12,771 nt of DNA from JAQYVZ01 sp035269105 (GCA_035269105.1 DATFJP010000296.1:1-12771); one strand, 5' to 3'. Counted from the stretch's first letter, positions 6,200-12,771 are shown. Numbers and translations are program-made. The notes: a model not told the origin generated them from the letters alone.

Positions 6200-7942
6200 A
6201 TGTCTCAGTCAAAAAAACCTGGCAGCGAATCCCGGGAATTTCTGCAAATCGTGGTCGATGCGGCCGGCAGGGGACTTCTGCTGGTAGATCGACAAGGCGG
6301 GATTATGCTGGCCAACAATCTGGCCCGGGAATTGCTGAATACGAGAGAGGGAGTCCAGGTCAACGAGGCCGTTCCGGCGCTCTGGTCCCTGATGATTCCG
6401 GTTGTTTGCGGCGAGAAAGCCAGGACCGAGGCGCCTCTTCATTTGAACGGGCAGGAACTCCTGGCGCAGGTCAACCCCCTGTACCAGGACAGCCAGGTCT
6501 CTGCTGTCATCTGCATCCTGGTGGAGCGCACCCAGATTGAAAATATGAGCCGGCTGCTGCCTTCCATGACATCTCTGGCGCGGGAACTGGACGCCATCAT
6601 CGATTCCTCTTCAGACGGCTTGTTCGTCTGTGATGGCGAAGCCAATGTCATCCGCATGAATCCCGCCTCCGAGAAGATTCACAAGATCAGTTCCACCGAG
6701 ATCGTCGGCCGCAACATGAGCGAGCTGATCGAGGTCGGCTTCATTGATCGTTCGGCGGCCTGGGAAACCAGCCAGACCGGCAAGCCGGTCACGCTGCTGC
6801 AGAACAAGGACGGCCGCACGCTGATGTCGATCTCGACGCCGATCTTCAACGAGGAGGGTGAGTTGGAGCGGATCGTGGTCAGCGAGCGGGACATTACGGA
6901 AATCGACCGTCTGCAGCGCGAAATTGAAGAACAGGAAGCCAAGGCCGACGAGTTCCGTCACCAGATTCTCGAACGCCAGCAGGCTGAACTGGAATCCCGG
7001 CGGGTCATCGCCCGCAGCCCGGCCATGGTCAAGGCCCTGGCGCAGGCGGTCAAGGTCAGCAAGGCCGATTCGTCCGTGCTGATTCTCGGCGAATCCGGAG
7101 TCGGCAAGGGCCTGATCGCCGACCTGATCCACCAGAACTCGGCCCGCAGCAGTCGGCCCTTGATCAAGATCAACTGCGGGGCCATCCCGGAATCCCTGAT
7201 CGAGGCGGAACTGTTCGGTTACGAGAAAGGCGCTTTCACCGGCGCCCAGACCAAGGGCAAGCCCGGCCATTTCGAACTGGCCGACGGCGGCATCCTGTTT
7301 CTCGATGAGATCGCCGAGCTGCCTCTCTCCTCGCAGGTCAAGCTTCTGAAATTCCTGGAGGACGGCCAGATCATGCGGCTGGGAGCAACGGCAGGGCGCA
7401 GGGTTGACGTGCGGATGCTGGCCGCAACCCACCGCGATCTGGAGCAGATGGTCGCCAGAGGGGCTTTTCGACACGACCTGTACTACCGTTTGAACGTCAT
7501 CCCCATTGCCGTGCCGGCCCTGCGCGAACGCCGCGACTGCATCGTCCCCCTGCTGCGGCATTACATCGACCATTTCAGTGCCAGCATCGGCACGCCCAAG
7601 CGCCTGACCCGCGCCGCTTTGGACATTCTGACCCATTATTCCTATCCGGGCAATGTCCGGGAGTTGATGAACCTCTGCGAACGGCTGGTGGTCATGACCG
7701 ATACCGAACTGATCGGTCTGCCCGATCTGCCGACCGAATTGACGGCGCCGAGTCAGGAGGAGGCACTGCGCCGGCTGCAGTGGCACGCGGACTTGACCTT
7801 GCAGGAAGTCCTGGATAGTGCCGAGCGGCAACTGCTCGAAGAGGCCAGGGGACGGTTTCGGACCCAGGCGGAAATTGCCGAGGCGCTCGGCGTCAACCAG
7901 TCCACCATCGCCAGAAAGATGCGCAAATATCAACTGATTTGA
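6200..7942 (+). CDS. Sigma-54-dependent transcriptional activator with two PAS domains and TyrR-like HTH
   Basis: This is a bacterial enhancer-binding protein that remodels sigma-54 RNA polymerase by ATP hydrolysis. The ATG at 6200 is preferred over frame-open upstream codons because AGGGAG lies about 8 bases before it and the PAS region follows directly (580 aa). Domains in order: a PAS-like sensor (about 12-110), a clearer PAS domain (127-235, with SSSDGLFVCDGEANVIRMN), a coiled linker (233-268) and the AAA+ core. The core has Walker A GESGVGKG (297-304), the sigma-54 contact loop GAFTGA (344-349), Walker B ILFLDE (365-370) and the arginine-finger region RHDLYYRL (424-431). The C-terminal helix-turn-helix (553-580, TQAEIAEALGVNQSTIARKM) resembles TyrR rather than the common Fis type. 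There is no receiver domain, so a ligand or redox signal on PAS is likely. Its position before a -24/-12 promoter and the proline operon suggests it controls that operon. Confidence 0.92.
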   Translation: MSQSKKPGSESREFLQIVVDAAGRGLLLVDRQGGIMLANNLARELLNTREGVQVNEAVPALWSLMIPVVCGEKARTEAPLHLNGQELLAQVNPLYQDSQVSAVICILVERTQIENMSRLLPSMTSLARELDAIIDSSSDGLFVCDGEANVIRMNPASEKIHKISSTEIVGRNMSELIEVGFIDRSAAWETSQTGKPVTLLQNKDGRTLMSISTPIFNEEGELERIVVSERDITEIDRLQREIEEQEAKADEFRHQILERQQAELESRRVIARSPAMVKALAQAVKVSKADSSVLILGESGVGKGLIADLIHQNSARSSRPLIKINCGAIPESLIEAELFGYEKGAFTGAQTKGKPGHFELADGGILFLDEIAELPLSSQVKLLKFLEDGQIMRLGATAGRRVDVRMLAATHRDLEQMVARGAFRHDLYYRLNVIPIAVPALRERRDCIVPLLRHYIDHFSASIGTPKRLTRAALDILTHYSYPGNVRELMNLCERLVVMTDTELIGLPDLPTELTAPSQEEALRRLQWHADLTLQEVLDSAERQLLEEARGRFRTQAEIAEALGVNQSTIARKMRKYQLI

Positions 7943-7963
7943 GGGGGAGAAGGCGCCACCGGC

Positions 7964-8001
7964 AACCTGTTATGCATCAATGCATAACAGGTTTGTTTTT
8001 T
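7964..8001. promoter_or_regulatory. Perfect 14-bp palindrome with T-tail: terminator of the activator gene and candidate enhancer (UAS)
   Basis: AACCTGTTATGCAT (7964-7977) is followed by CA and its exact inverse ATGCATAACAGGTT (7980-7993), then T, G and six T (7996-8001). In RNA this is a strong hairpin with a U-tract, suiting termination 21 bases after the activator stop. In DNA it is a symmetric site of the size expected for a dimeric enhancer-binding protein. It lies about 114 bases upstream of the -24 element of the pruA promoter, a normal distance for a sigma-54 enhancer. Both roles may apply. Confidence 0.7.
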
Positions 8002-8040
8002 AGGGCCCGTCCTTCCATGTCTGATTGGTCCTGGCAGTAC

Positions 8041-8075
8041 CAAATAATTCTCAAATAATTGAAATCACAAAGTTT
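8041..8075. promoter_or_regulatory. AT-rich direct repeat and imperfect IHF-like site between enhancer and promoter
   Basis: CAAATAATT occurs at 8041-8049 and 8052-8060, an 11-base period (about one helical turn), inside an AT-rich stretch. AATCACAAAGTTT (8063-8075) partly matches the IHF consensus WATCARNNNNTTR, with two mismatches. DNA bending here would help an enhancer-bound activator reach the sigma-54 promoter. It could also be an unrelated binding site. Confidence 0.3.
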
Positions 8076-8106
8076 TACATCGATTTTTCACGATCTCCCC
8101 CTCGCT

Positions 8107-8122
8107 TGGCACAGCCTTCGCA
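8107..8122 (+). promoter_or_regulatory. Sigma-54 (-24/-12) promoter of the pruA-proline dehydrogenase operon
   Basis: TGGCACAGCCTTCGCA matches the consensus TGGCACG-N4-TTGCA at all but two positions. The invariant GG (8108-8109) and GC (8120-8121) are separated by exactly ten bases. Transcription would start near 8133, leaving a leader of about 65 bases before the pruA ATG. A sigma-54 activator gene lies immediately upstream. No equally good sigma-70 promoter was seen in this gap. Confidence 0.8.
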
Positions 8123-8197
8123 ACAATAAAGGGTTCCCGGGTCGGCCGGGGTCAACCACAACTTACGATCCATCATTCCGAAGGAGAGAGGGACGTT

Positions 8198-9841
8198 ATG
8201 AATTTGCTCAACAACGCCGTCATCAACATTCCAAAACCTGAGAACGAGCCTGTCTACAGCTATGCACCGGGGACCCCGGAGCGGGAAAAGCTGAAAGCCG
8301 CCCTGGAAGAAATGGCTGGCCAGAAGATCGAGATTCCGCTGATCATCGGCGGCAAGGAAGTCAGAACCGGCAAGACCGGCCAGGTGGTGATGCCCTTTGA
8401 TCACCAGCATGTGCTGGCCGAATATCACATGGCAGGAGAAGAAGAAATTCATCAGGCCGTCGAAGCGGCAATGGCAGCCAAGCAGGAATGGGCGTCCTTC
8501 CGCTGGGAGGAGCGTGCCGCGATTTTTCTGAAAGCCGCCGAACTTCTTTCCACCAAGTACCGTTATCAGATCAATGCGGCCAGCATGCTGTCGACCGGCA
8601 AGACAGCTTACCAGGCCGAGATCGATGCCGCCTGCGAATTGATCGACTTTTTACGGTTCAATGTCTATTACGCCCAGCAGATCTACAAGGAACAGCCGCT
8701 TTATTCCTCCAAGGGGCTCTGGAATTACGTTCAGCACCGGCCGCTCGAAGGTTTCGTGCTGGCCGTCACGCCATTCAACTTCACGGCAATCGCCGGCAAC
8801 CTGCCGACCTCGCCCGCTATCATGGGCAATACGGTGCTGCTGAAGGCTGCCTCCAGCTGCGTCTACACCCCTTATCTGCTGATGAAGATTCTCAAGGAAG
8901 CCGGCCTGCCGGACGGCGTCATCAACTTCATTCCCGGACCGGGATCGAAGATCGGCGGCATCTGCCTGCCGCACCGTGACCTTGGCGGGGTCCATTTTAC
9001 CGGCTCGACGGCAGTCTTCCAGAACATGTGGAAAAGCATCGGTGAGAATATCGCCAATTATAAATCCTACCCGCGTATCGTCGGCGAGACCGGGGGCAAG
9101 GACTTCATTTTTGCCCATGCTTCGGCCGATGTAGACAAACTGGTGGCCGGAGTGGTGCGCGGCGCCTTCGAATACCAGGGGCAAAAGTGTTCGGCTGCTT
9201 CCCGCGCCTATATCCCGGAATCAATGTGGCCGGCCTTTAAGGAAAAGCTTTCCTCGGAAATGCAGCGCATCAAGATGGGACCGGTCACCGACTTCCGGAA
9301 TTTCGTGACGGCAGTGGTCGACCGCGCCGCTTTCGACAGTATCACCGAGTACATCGATTACGCCAAAAATGCCGAGGATGCAGAAGTCATGATTGGTGGC
9401 GGCTACGACGACAGCGTCGGTTACTATATCGAACCGACCGTCATCCTGACGCAGAATCCGCAGTTCAAAACCATGGTCGACGAAATCTTCGGGCCGGTCC
9501 TGACGATTTACGTCTATTCCGACGAGAAGTATGAGGAGACCTTGGAGCTTTGCGACCAGTCGTCAGCCTATGCTCTGACCGGCGCCGTCTTCGCCACCGA
9601 GCGCAATGCCGTCAGTCTGGCGATGAAAAAACTGGAGAACGCCGCGGGCAACTTCTACGTTAACGACAAGCCGACCGGGGCCGTGGTCGGGCAGCAGCCG
9701 TTCGGCGGCGCCCGGGCCTCGGGAACCAATGACAAGGCCGGCTCGCCCCTCAACCTGATGCGCTGGGTTTCCATGCGGACCATCAAGGAAACCTTCAACG
9801 GCGCCGACTCTTTCGAATATCCGTTCATGGATGCCGAATAG
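8198..9841 (+). CDS. pruA: L-glutamate gamma-semialdehyde (1-pyrroline-5-carboxylate) dehydrogenase, ALDH4-like
   Basis: This enzyme oxidises glutamate-gamma-semialdehyde, the open form of P5C, to glutamate with NAD+, the second step of proline degradation. The 547-aa single-domain protein begins MNLLNNAVINIPKPENEPVY behind an AGGAGAGAGG Shine-Dalgarno. ALDH landmarks are oxyanion N194 in TPFNFTA, the cofactor lysine K216 (LLKAAS, where most relatives have KP), FTGS (267-270), general base E297 in GETGGK, catalytic cysteine C331 in GQKCSAASR and EIFGPV. The C-terminal stretch from AAGNFYVNDK through TGAVVGQQPFGGARASGTNDK is the P5CDH signature. Overall it resembles animal ALDH4A1 more than PutA or RocA, judging from remembered ALDH4A1 sequence. 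It is the first gene of an operon with proline dehydrogenase and has a sigma-54 promoter upstream. Confidence 0.94.
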   Translation: MNLLNNAVINIPKPENEPVYSYAPGTPEREKLKAALEEMAGQKIEIPLIIGGKEVRTGKTGQVVMPFDHQHVLAEYHMAGEEEIHQAVEAAMAAKQEWASFRWEERAAIFLKAAELLSTKYRYQINAASMLSTGKTAYQAEIDAACELIDFLRFNVYYAQQIYKEQPLYSSKGLWNYVQHRPLEGFVLAVTPFNFTAIAGNLPTSPAIMGNTVLLKAASSCVYTPYLLMKILKEAGLPDGVINFIPGPGSKIGGICLPHRDLGGVHFTGSTAVFQNMWKSIGENIANYKSYPRIVGETGGKDFIFAHASADVDKLVAGVVRGAFEYQGQKCSAASRAYIPESMWPAFKEKLSSEMQRIKMGPVTDFRNFVTAVVDRAAFDSITEYIDYAKNAEDAEVMIGGGYDDSVGYYIEPTVILTQNPQFKTMVDEIFGPVLTIYVYSDEKYEETLELCDQSSAYALTGAVFATERNAVSLAMKKLENAAGNFYVNDKPTGAVVGQQPFGGARASGTNDKAGSPLNLMRWVSMRTIKETFNGADSFEYPFMDAE

Positions 9842-9874
9842 CCCGATAGGCAACCGGGAGAAGAGGAAACAGCC

Positions 9875-10780
9875 ATGTCACTGTTTAATTTTCTGGTCAG
9901 TAAGACCATCATGCATGTGCCCGGACCGATCGTCGGCTATTTCGCCAAGGGCTATATTGCCGGCAGCACCCTGGACGATGCGGCCGGGGTCGCCGGCCGG
10001 CTCAACCAGCAGGGCGCAATGGTCACGCTCGATATTCTGGGTGAGTTCATTACCACCAAAGCTCAGGCGACCTTTTTCAAGGAGCAGTGCCTGAAGATCC
10101 TGCAGACGATTCACGATGAGAAGCTGGACGGCAACCTTTCCTTGAAGCCGACCCAGATGGGCATGCTGCTCGACAAGGAATTCGCTTTCGAGAACATCCG
10201 CGAAATCGTCAAAAAAGCCAAGGAGCTGGATAATTTCGTCCGCATCGACATGGAGGATATCTCCTGTACCGACGACACCCTGGAATTCTACCGTTCACTG
10301 CGCGCGGAATTTCCGGGTCATGTCGGCACGGTGCTGCAGTCCTACCTGCGCCGGACTTTGGCCGACATCGACGAACTGGCCAATGACCAGATGAATATCC
10401 GGCTGTGCAAGGGCATCTATAACGAACCGCGCACGGCGGCTTTCAAGGATGGGGCGATTACCAACCGTAATTTCGTGGAGTGTCTCGACAAGCTGTTCGG
10501 CTACGGGGCCTATGTCGGCATCGCCACCCATGATGAAAAACTGGTATTCGAGTCCCTGCGTCTGATCGAGAAGCACGGCCTGAAAAAGGATCAGTACGAG
10601 TTCCAGATGCTGCTCGGAGTCGATCAGCAGCTGCGCCAGATTCTTCTGGACGACGGCCATCGGCTGCGGGTCTATGTCCCTTATGGCAAGGACTGGCTGC
10701 CCTATTCCAAGCGGCGGCTGAAGGAGAACCCGAGCATCGCCCGGCATGCCCTGGTGCAGATGATCAGCCGAGAGCAGTGA
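9875..10780 (+). CDS. Proline dehydrogenase (single-domain, FAD-dependent)
   Basis: Proline dehydrogenase oxidises L-proline to P5C, passing electrons through FAD to the quinone pool, usually at the inner face of the membrane. The 301-aa protein matches the monofunctional bacterial class (Thermus PRODH, Bacillus PutB) in length. TIM-barrel motifs in order are LDILGE (52-57), SLKPTQMG (89-96), RIDMED (123-128), LQSYLRR (154-160), RLCKGIY (176-182, usually RLVKGAY), ATHD (217-220), EFQMLLGV (242-249) and the C-terminal active-site helix with YVPYGKDWLPYSKRRLKEN (267-285), whose paired arginines bind the proline carboxylate. An AGAAGAGGAAA Shine-Dalgarno precedes it. It starts 33 bases after pruA, so the two form one operon and together replace bifunctional PutA. 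Names vary (putB, prodh), so no symbol is assigned. Confidence 0.93.
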   Translation: MSLFNFLVSKTIMHVPGPIVGYFAKGYIAGSTLDDAAGVAGRLNQQGAMVTLDILGEFITTKAQATFFKEQCLKILQTIHDEKLDGNLSLKPTQMGMLLDKEFAFENIREIVKKAKELDNFVRIDMEDISCTDDTLEFYRSLRAEFPGHVGTVLQSYLRRTLADIDELANDQMNIRLCKGIYNEPRTAAFKDGAITNRNFVECLDKLFGYGAYVGIATHDEKLVFESLRLIEKHGLKKDQYEFQMLLGVDQQLRQILLDDGHRLRVYVPYGKDWLPYSKRRLKENPSIARHALVQMISREQ

Positions 10781-10831
10781 CTTTGTGAAATGCCGCTGGC
10801 AAGTTCCTGCAAAACGGAGTAATATTAACAC

Positions 10832-10954
10832 TTCCGCTTGCCTGGCAAGGTTTTGATCGATGCCGGGCATAAGCGGAATTGGATAGCGCAAAAAGGGGTT
10901 TTACCGCAAGCCCCGAAAAAGCTTGCGAGTGGTTCGCGGCCCCGCTTCCGGGGC
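10832..10954 (+). other. Three consecutive hairpins between proline dehydrogenase and livK
   Basis: The 212-base gap holds no gene but strong secondary structure. Hairpin 1 pairs TTCCGCTTGCCTGGCA (10832-10847) with TGCCGGGC-AT-AAGCGGAA (10861-10878), 16 pairs with one G-U and a two-base bulge. Hairpin 2 pairs CGCAAGC (10905-10911) with GCTTGCG (10921-10927). Hairpin 3 pairs GCCCCG (10939-10944) with CGGGGC (10949-10954) around a CTTC loop. None has a good T-tract, so classical termination is doubtful. They could end the proline operon by another route, stabilise the mRNA, or form a livK leader. A weak TAATAT (10820-10825) is the only -10-like box seen. Confidence 0.5.
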
Positions 10955-10992
10955 AAATTTGTTGACAACCAATTTCATGAGGAGGCTTGACA

Positions 10993-12117
10993 ATGAGCAA
11001 GAGCTTGAAACTGATGATGGCCGTTCTGGGGTTCTGCCTGGTCGCCATGCCGGCCATGGCCGAAACCCTCAAGGTCGGCGTCCAGGCGCCGATTACCGGC
11101 AGCTATGCCAACGAAGGCCAGGGGATTGACAACGGTGTGCGTCTGCTCGCCGAGCAGGTCAACGCCGACGGCGGCGTCATGGGCCGGCAGATCGAAGTTA
11201 TCACCTGCGACGACCAGGGGACCGCCATGGCCGCGGCTATCTGCGCCAAGGACCTGGTCAACAAGGGCGTGATGATGGTGATCGGCTCCTACACCTCGAC
11301 CTGTGCCGAAGCGGCTCAGCCGACTTATTACGAAGCCGGCGTCCTGCAGACCTCCGACGGCACCGCCGATGCCCTGACCGAGAAAGGCTACTGGACCTTC
11401 TTCCGCAATTCCTTCCCGAACAGCGCGGAAGCCAAATTCGCTGCCGAGTACATGGTCAACGTCAAAGGCTATGAGCGTATCGTCGTGCTCTCTGACTTCT
11501 CGACCTATGCCGACGGCCTGGGCAACGCCACCGCAGCGGCGATCAAGGAACTCGGCGGCAACGTCGTTTCCCGCGACAAGATCAAGGCCGACTCCCAGAA
11601 CTTCACCCCGGTCCTGACCAACATCAAGTCGAAGCGCCCCGACGCGATCTTTTTTGCCGGCTACTACTCCGATGGCGGCCAGCTGCGCGCCCAGCAGATG
11701 GCACTTGGTATCGATGCCGACTTCATCGGCGGCGACGCCAACGACAACCCCGATTTCGTCAAGCTGGCCGGCTCTGCGGCGGAAGGCGCCTACATCATCA
11801 ACGTGCCTTCGCCGGACGCTCTGCCTTACCCCATCGCCAAGAGCTTCATTGCCGACTACCAGGCAAAGTACGGTGAAATGCCGCCCTCGATCTGGGGTCT
11901 GATGAACATCGACGGCATGCGTGCCTTCATCCACGGCATCGAGCAGACCAAGAGCTTCGACACCAAGCGCGTCGCCGAATATCTGCATGCGATGAAGCCG
12001 ATCGACGGCATTACCGGTCCCATCGCCTTTGCCGAAGACGGCAACCGCATCGGCGGTGCCTATGTGGTCAAGAAAATCCAGGAAGACGGCAGCTATGCCC
12101 AGGAATATGTTCAGTAA
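10993..12117 (+). CDS. livK: Branched-chain-type amino acid ABC transporter, periplasmic binding protein
   Basis: This is the solute receptor of a HAAT-family (Liv) ABC importer. The ATG at 10993 is chosen over the in-frame TTG at 10987 because GAGGAGG (10979-10985) lies seven bases before it. The 374-aa precursor has a Sec signal peptide (hydrophobic 7-19, cleavage after AMA at 23, mature ETLKVGVQAPITGSYANEGQ). The type I periplasmic fold of the Peripla_BP_6 family is evident: GIDNGVRLLAEQVNADGGV (44-62), the ligand-pocket region GSYTSTCAEAAQP, FFRNSFPNS, then TYADGLGNATAAAIKELGG, and the second-lobe NIKSKRPDAIFFAGYYSDGG. Ligand cannot be assigned from sequence; leucine, isoleucine and valine are the family default. 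Its place after a proline-oxidation operon makes proline or another glutamate-family amino acid an alternative. Its own terminator separates it from livH. Confidence 0.88.
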   Translation: MSKSLKLMMAVLGFCLVAMPAMAETLKVGVQAPITGSYANEGQGIDNGVRLLAEQVNADGGVMGRQIEVITCDDQGTAMAAAICAKDLVNKGVMMVIGSYTSTCAEAAQPTYYEAGVLQTSDGTADALTEKGYWTFFRNSFPNSAEAKFAAEYMVNVKGYERIVVLSDFSTYADGLGNATAAAIKELGGNVVSRDKIKADSQNFTPVLTNIKSKRPDAIFFAGYYSDGGQLRAQQMALGIDADFIGGDANDNPDFVKLAGSAAEGAYIINVPSPDALPYPIAKSFIADYQAKYGEMPPSIWGLMNIDGMRAFIHGIEQTKSFDTKRVAEYLHAMKPIDGITGPIAFAEDGNRIGGAYVVKKIQEDGSYAQEYVQ

Positions 12118-12135
12118 TAAGACCTGAGTTTTCCA

Positions 12136-12164
12136 GGGGGGAGCGAGCCGCTCCCCCCATTTTT
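12136..12164 (+). terminator. Strong intrinsic terminator/attenuator between livK and livH
   Basis: GGGGGGAGCG (12136-12145), the loop AGC and CGCTCCCCCC (12149-12158) form a perfect 10-bp stem followed by ATTTTT (12159-12164). Placed inside the transport operon, it would keep the binding protein in excess over the membrane genes by stopping part of the transcription. Confidence 0.88.
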
Positions 12165-12199
12165 AATCTTCAACCCAGATACCCTGATGATCTGCCCTT

Positions 12200-12238
12200 C
12201 AAACGCGAGAGAAAAGCGGCGCTCTTCCCTGGCGTTTG
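12200..12238 (+). other. Inverted repeat in the livK-livH gap
   Basis: CAAACGC (12200-12206) and GCGTTTG (12232-12238) are exact inverse copies around a 25-base interior that includes GAGAG and CTCTT. It follows the terminator and precedes livH by 56 bases. It may be a processing stem in the read-through mRNA or an operator. No clear promoter hexamers were seen in the remaining gap to livH. Confidence 0.3.
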
Positions 12239-12294
12239 CAAGGCAGTTATTTTAGCGGCCGTCCGGCAAGGTCCCGACAGCAGGAGTCGTCTCA

Positions 12295-12771
12295 ATGGAT
12301 ATCTTTCTACAGCAGCTGGCCAACGGTTTGACCATCGGCAGCATGTTCGCGCTGGTCGCCCTCGGCTACACCATGGTCTACGGGGTCATGAAGCTGATCA
12401 ATTTCGCCCACGGCGACATGGTCGCGGCCTCGGCCTTCGTCGGCCTGACCATCTATACCCAGGTCATGGGCCAGGCCACCTCGCTGGTGGCGGTGATCGC
12501 CATTTTCCTGCTTTCCGCCGCAGTGATGGCCTGCGTCGGCGTGATCCTCGAGCGCGTTGCCTACAAACCGCTGCGGGAGGCGCCGCGTCTGTCGGCGGTG
12601 GTTTCGGCGCTTGGTGCTTCGCTGGTCATTCAGAATGGTATCATGCTGATCTGGGGGCCGCGCATGAAAATCTTCCCGGAACTGGTCCCCCAGGTTTACT
12701 GGAACTTCGGGGGCGTGGTGATCAGCCTGATCCAGGTGCTGATCCTGGCCATTTCCCTGGTCCTGATGGTC
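12295..12771 (+). CDS. livH: Branched-chain-type amino acid ABC transporter permease, 5' part (runs off right edge)
   Basis: The 159 codons present read MDIFLQQLANGLTIGSMFAL, then VALGYTMVYGVMKLINFAHGDMVAASAFVG, the hallmark start of LivH permeases; the G-Y-x-x-x-Y-G-x-x-x-L-I-N-F-A-H-G-D motif is complete at residues 23-40. Hydrophobic segments occur at about 5-27, 41-55, 63-85, 103-118 and 136-159. LERVAYKPLREAPRLSAVVSALG (86-108) is the usual cytosolic loop and following helix. AGGAG (12282-12286) sits eight bases before the ATG. LivH with LivM forms the membrane channel served by LivG and LivF ATPases, expected just beyond the window. No stop appears before the edge. Confidence 0.93.
   Translation, partial: MDIFLQQLANGLTIGSMFALVALGYTMVYGVMKLINFAHGDMVAASAFVGLTIYTQVMGQATSLVAVIAIFLLSAAVMACVGVILERVAYKPLREAPRLSAVVSALGASLVIQNGIMLIWGPRMKIFPELVPQVYWNFGGVVISLIQVLILAISLVLMV

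Noticed and set aside
9908..9919. ATGCAT palindrome at the start of the proline dehydrogenase gene as another activator site
   Set aside because: A single six-base palindrome inside coding sequence is expected by chance.
10797..10811. TGGCAAGTTCCTGCA before livK, looking like a second sigma-54 promoter
   Set aside because: The GG and GC dinucleotides are only nine bases apart instead of ten, and sigma-54 promoters tolerate this spacing change poorly. A nearby TGGCAAGGTTTTGAT lacks the GC altogether.
10870..10960. Cyclic-di-GMP (GEMM) riboswitch before livK, prompted by CCGCAAGCCCC
   Set aside because: The paired GGCAAACC element and the tetraloop-receptor arrangement of that class are absent.
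10962..10992. TTGACA boxes (10962 and 10987) as a livK promoter
   Set aside because: A matching -10 would fall on the ribosome binding site or inside the gene.

Overview
The window reads as a GC-rich bacterial chromosome of the Desulfuromonadales (Geobacter/Desulfuromonas/Pelobacter) type. This placement is an inference from family resemblance and gene content: biosynthetic SpeA next to SpeE, an animal-ALDH4-like P5C dehydrogenase paired with a single-domain proline dehydrogenase, and a sigma-54 activator. No rRNA or tRNA gene supports it. Coding is dense, frames are intact, and there is no sign of phage, transposase or CRISPR.

Layout. The left edge holds two minus-strand polyamine genes: the 5' end of speA (arginine decarboxylase) and speE (spermidine synthase). 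A GC-rich repeat element lies between them. Everything else is on the plus strand: proC (P5C reductase, last step of proline synthesis) with its own terminator; a 683-base region without a gene that carries a good sigma-70-type promoter inside a long inverted repeat and a roughly 330-base leader; proV-proW-proX (glycine betaine/proline ABC importer) ending at a strong terminator; a two-PAS sigma-54-dependent activator with a TyrR-like helix-turn-helix; a perfect 14-bp palindrome; a near-consensus -24/-12 promoter; a P5C dehydrogenase (pruA) plus proline dehydrogenase operon; a hairpin-rich leader; livK (branched-chain-type amino acid binding protein) with its own terminator; and the 5' part of livH, which runs off the right edge.

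How it fits together. The theme from proC onward is proline and compatible-solute handling. ProC makes proline. ProVWX imports betaine or proline for osmoprotection. Proline dehydrogenase and P5C dehydrogenase oxidise proline to glutamate. The Liv-type transporter next door may bring in an amino acid that feeds the pathway. The best-supported regulatory idea is that the PAS-type sigma-54 activator drives the adjacent pruA-proline dehydrogenase operon. The activator gene, the palindrome (which also looks like that gene's terminator) and the -24/-12 promoter lie in exactly the order and spacing expected of an enhancer-driven sigma-54 promoter.

All motif and structure calls were made by eye. No database search, folding program or promoter model was run.
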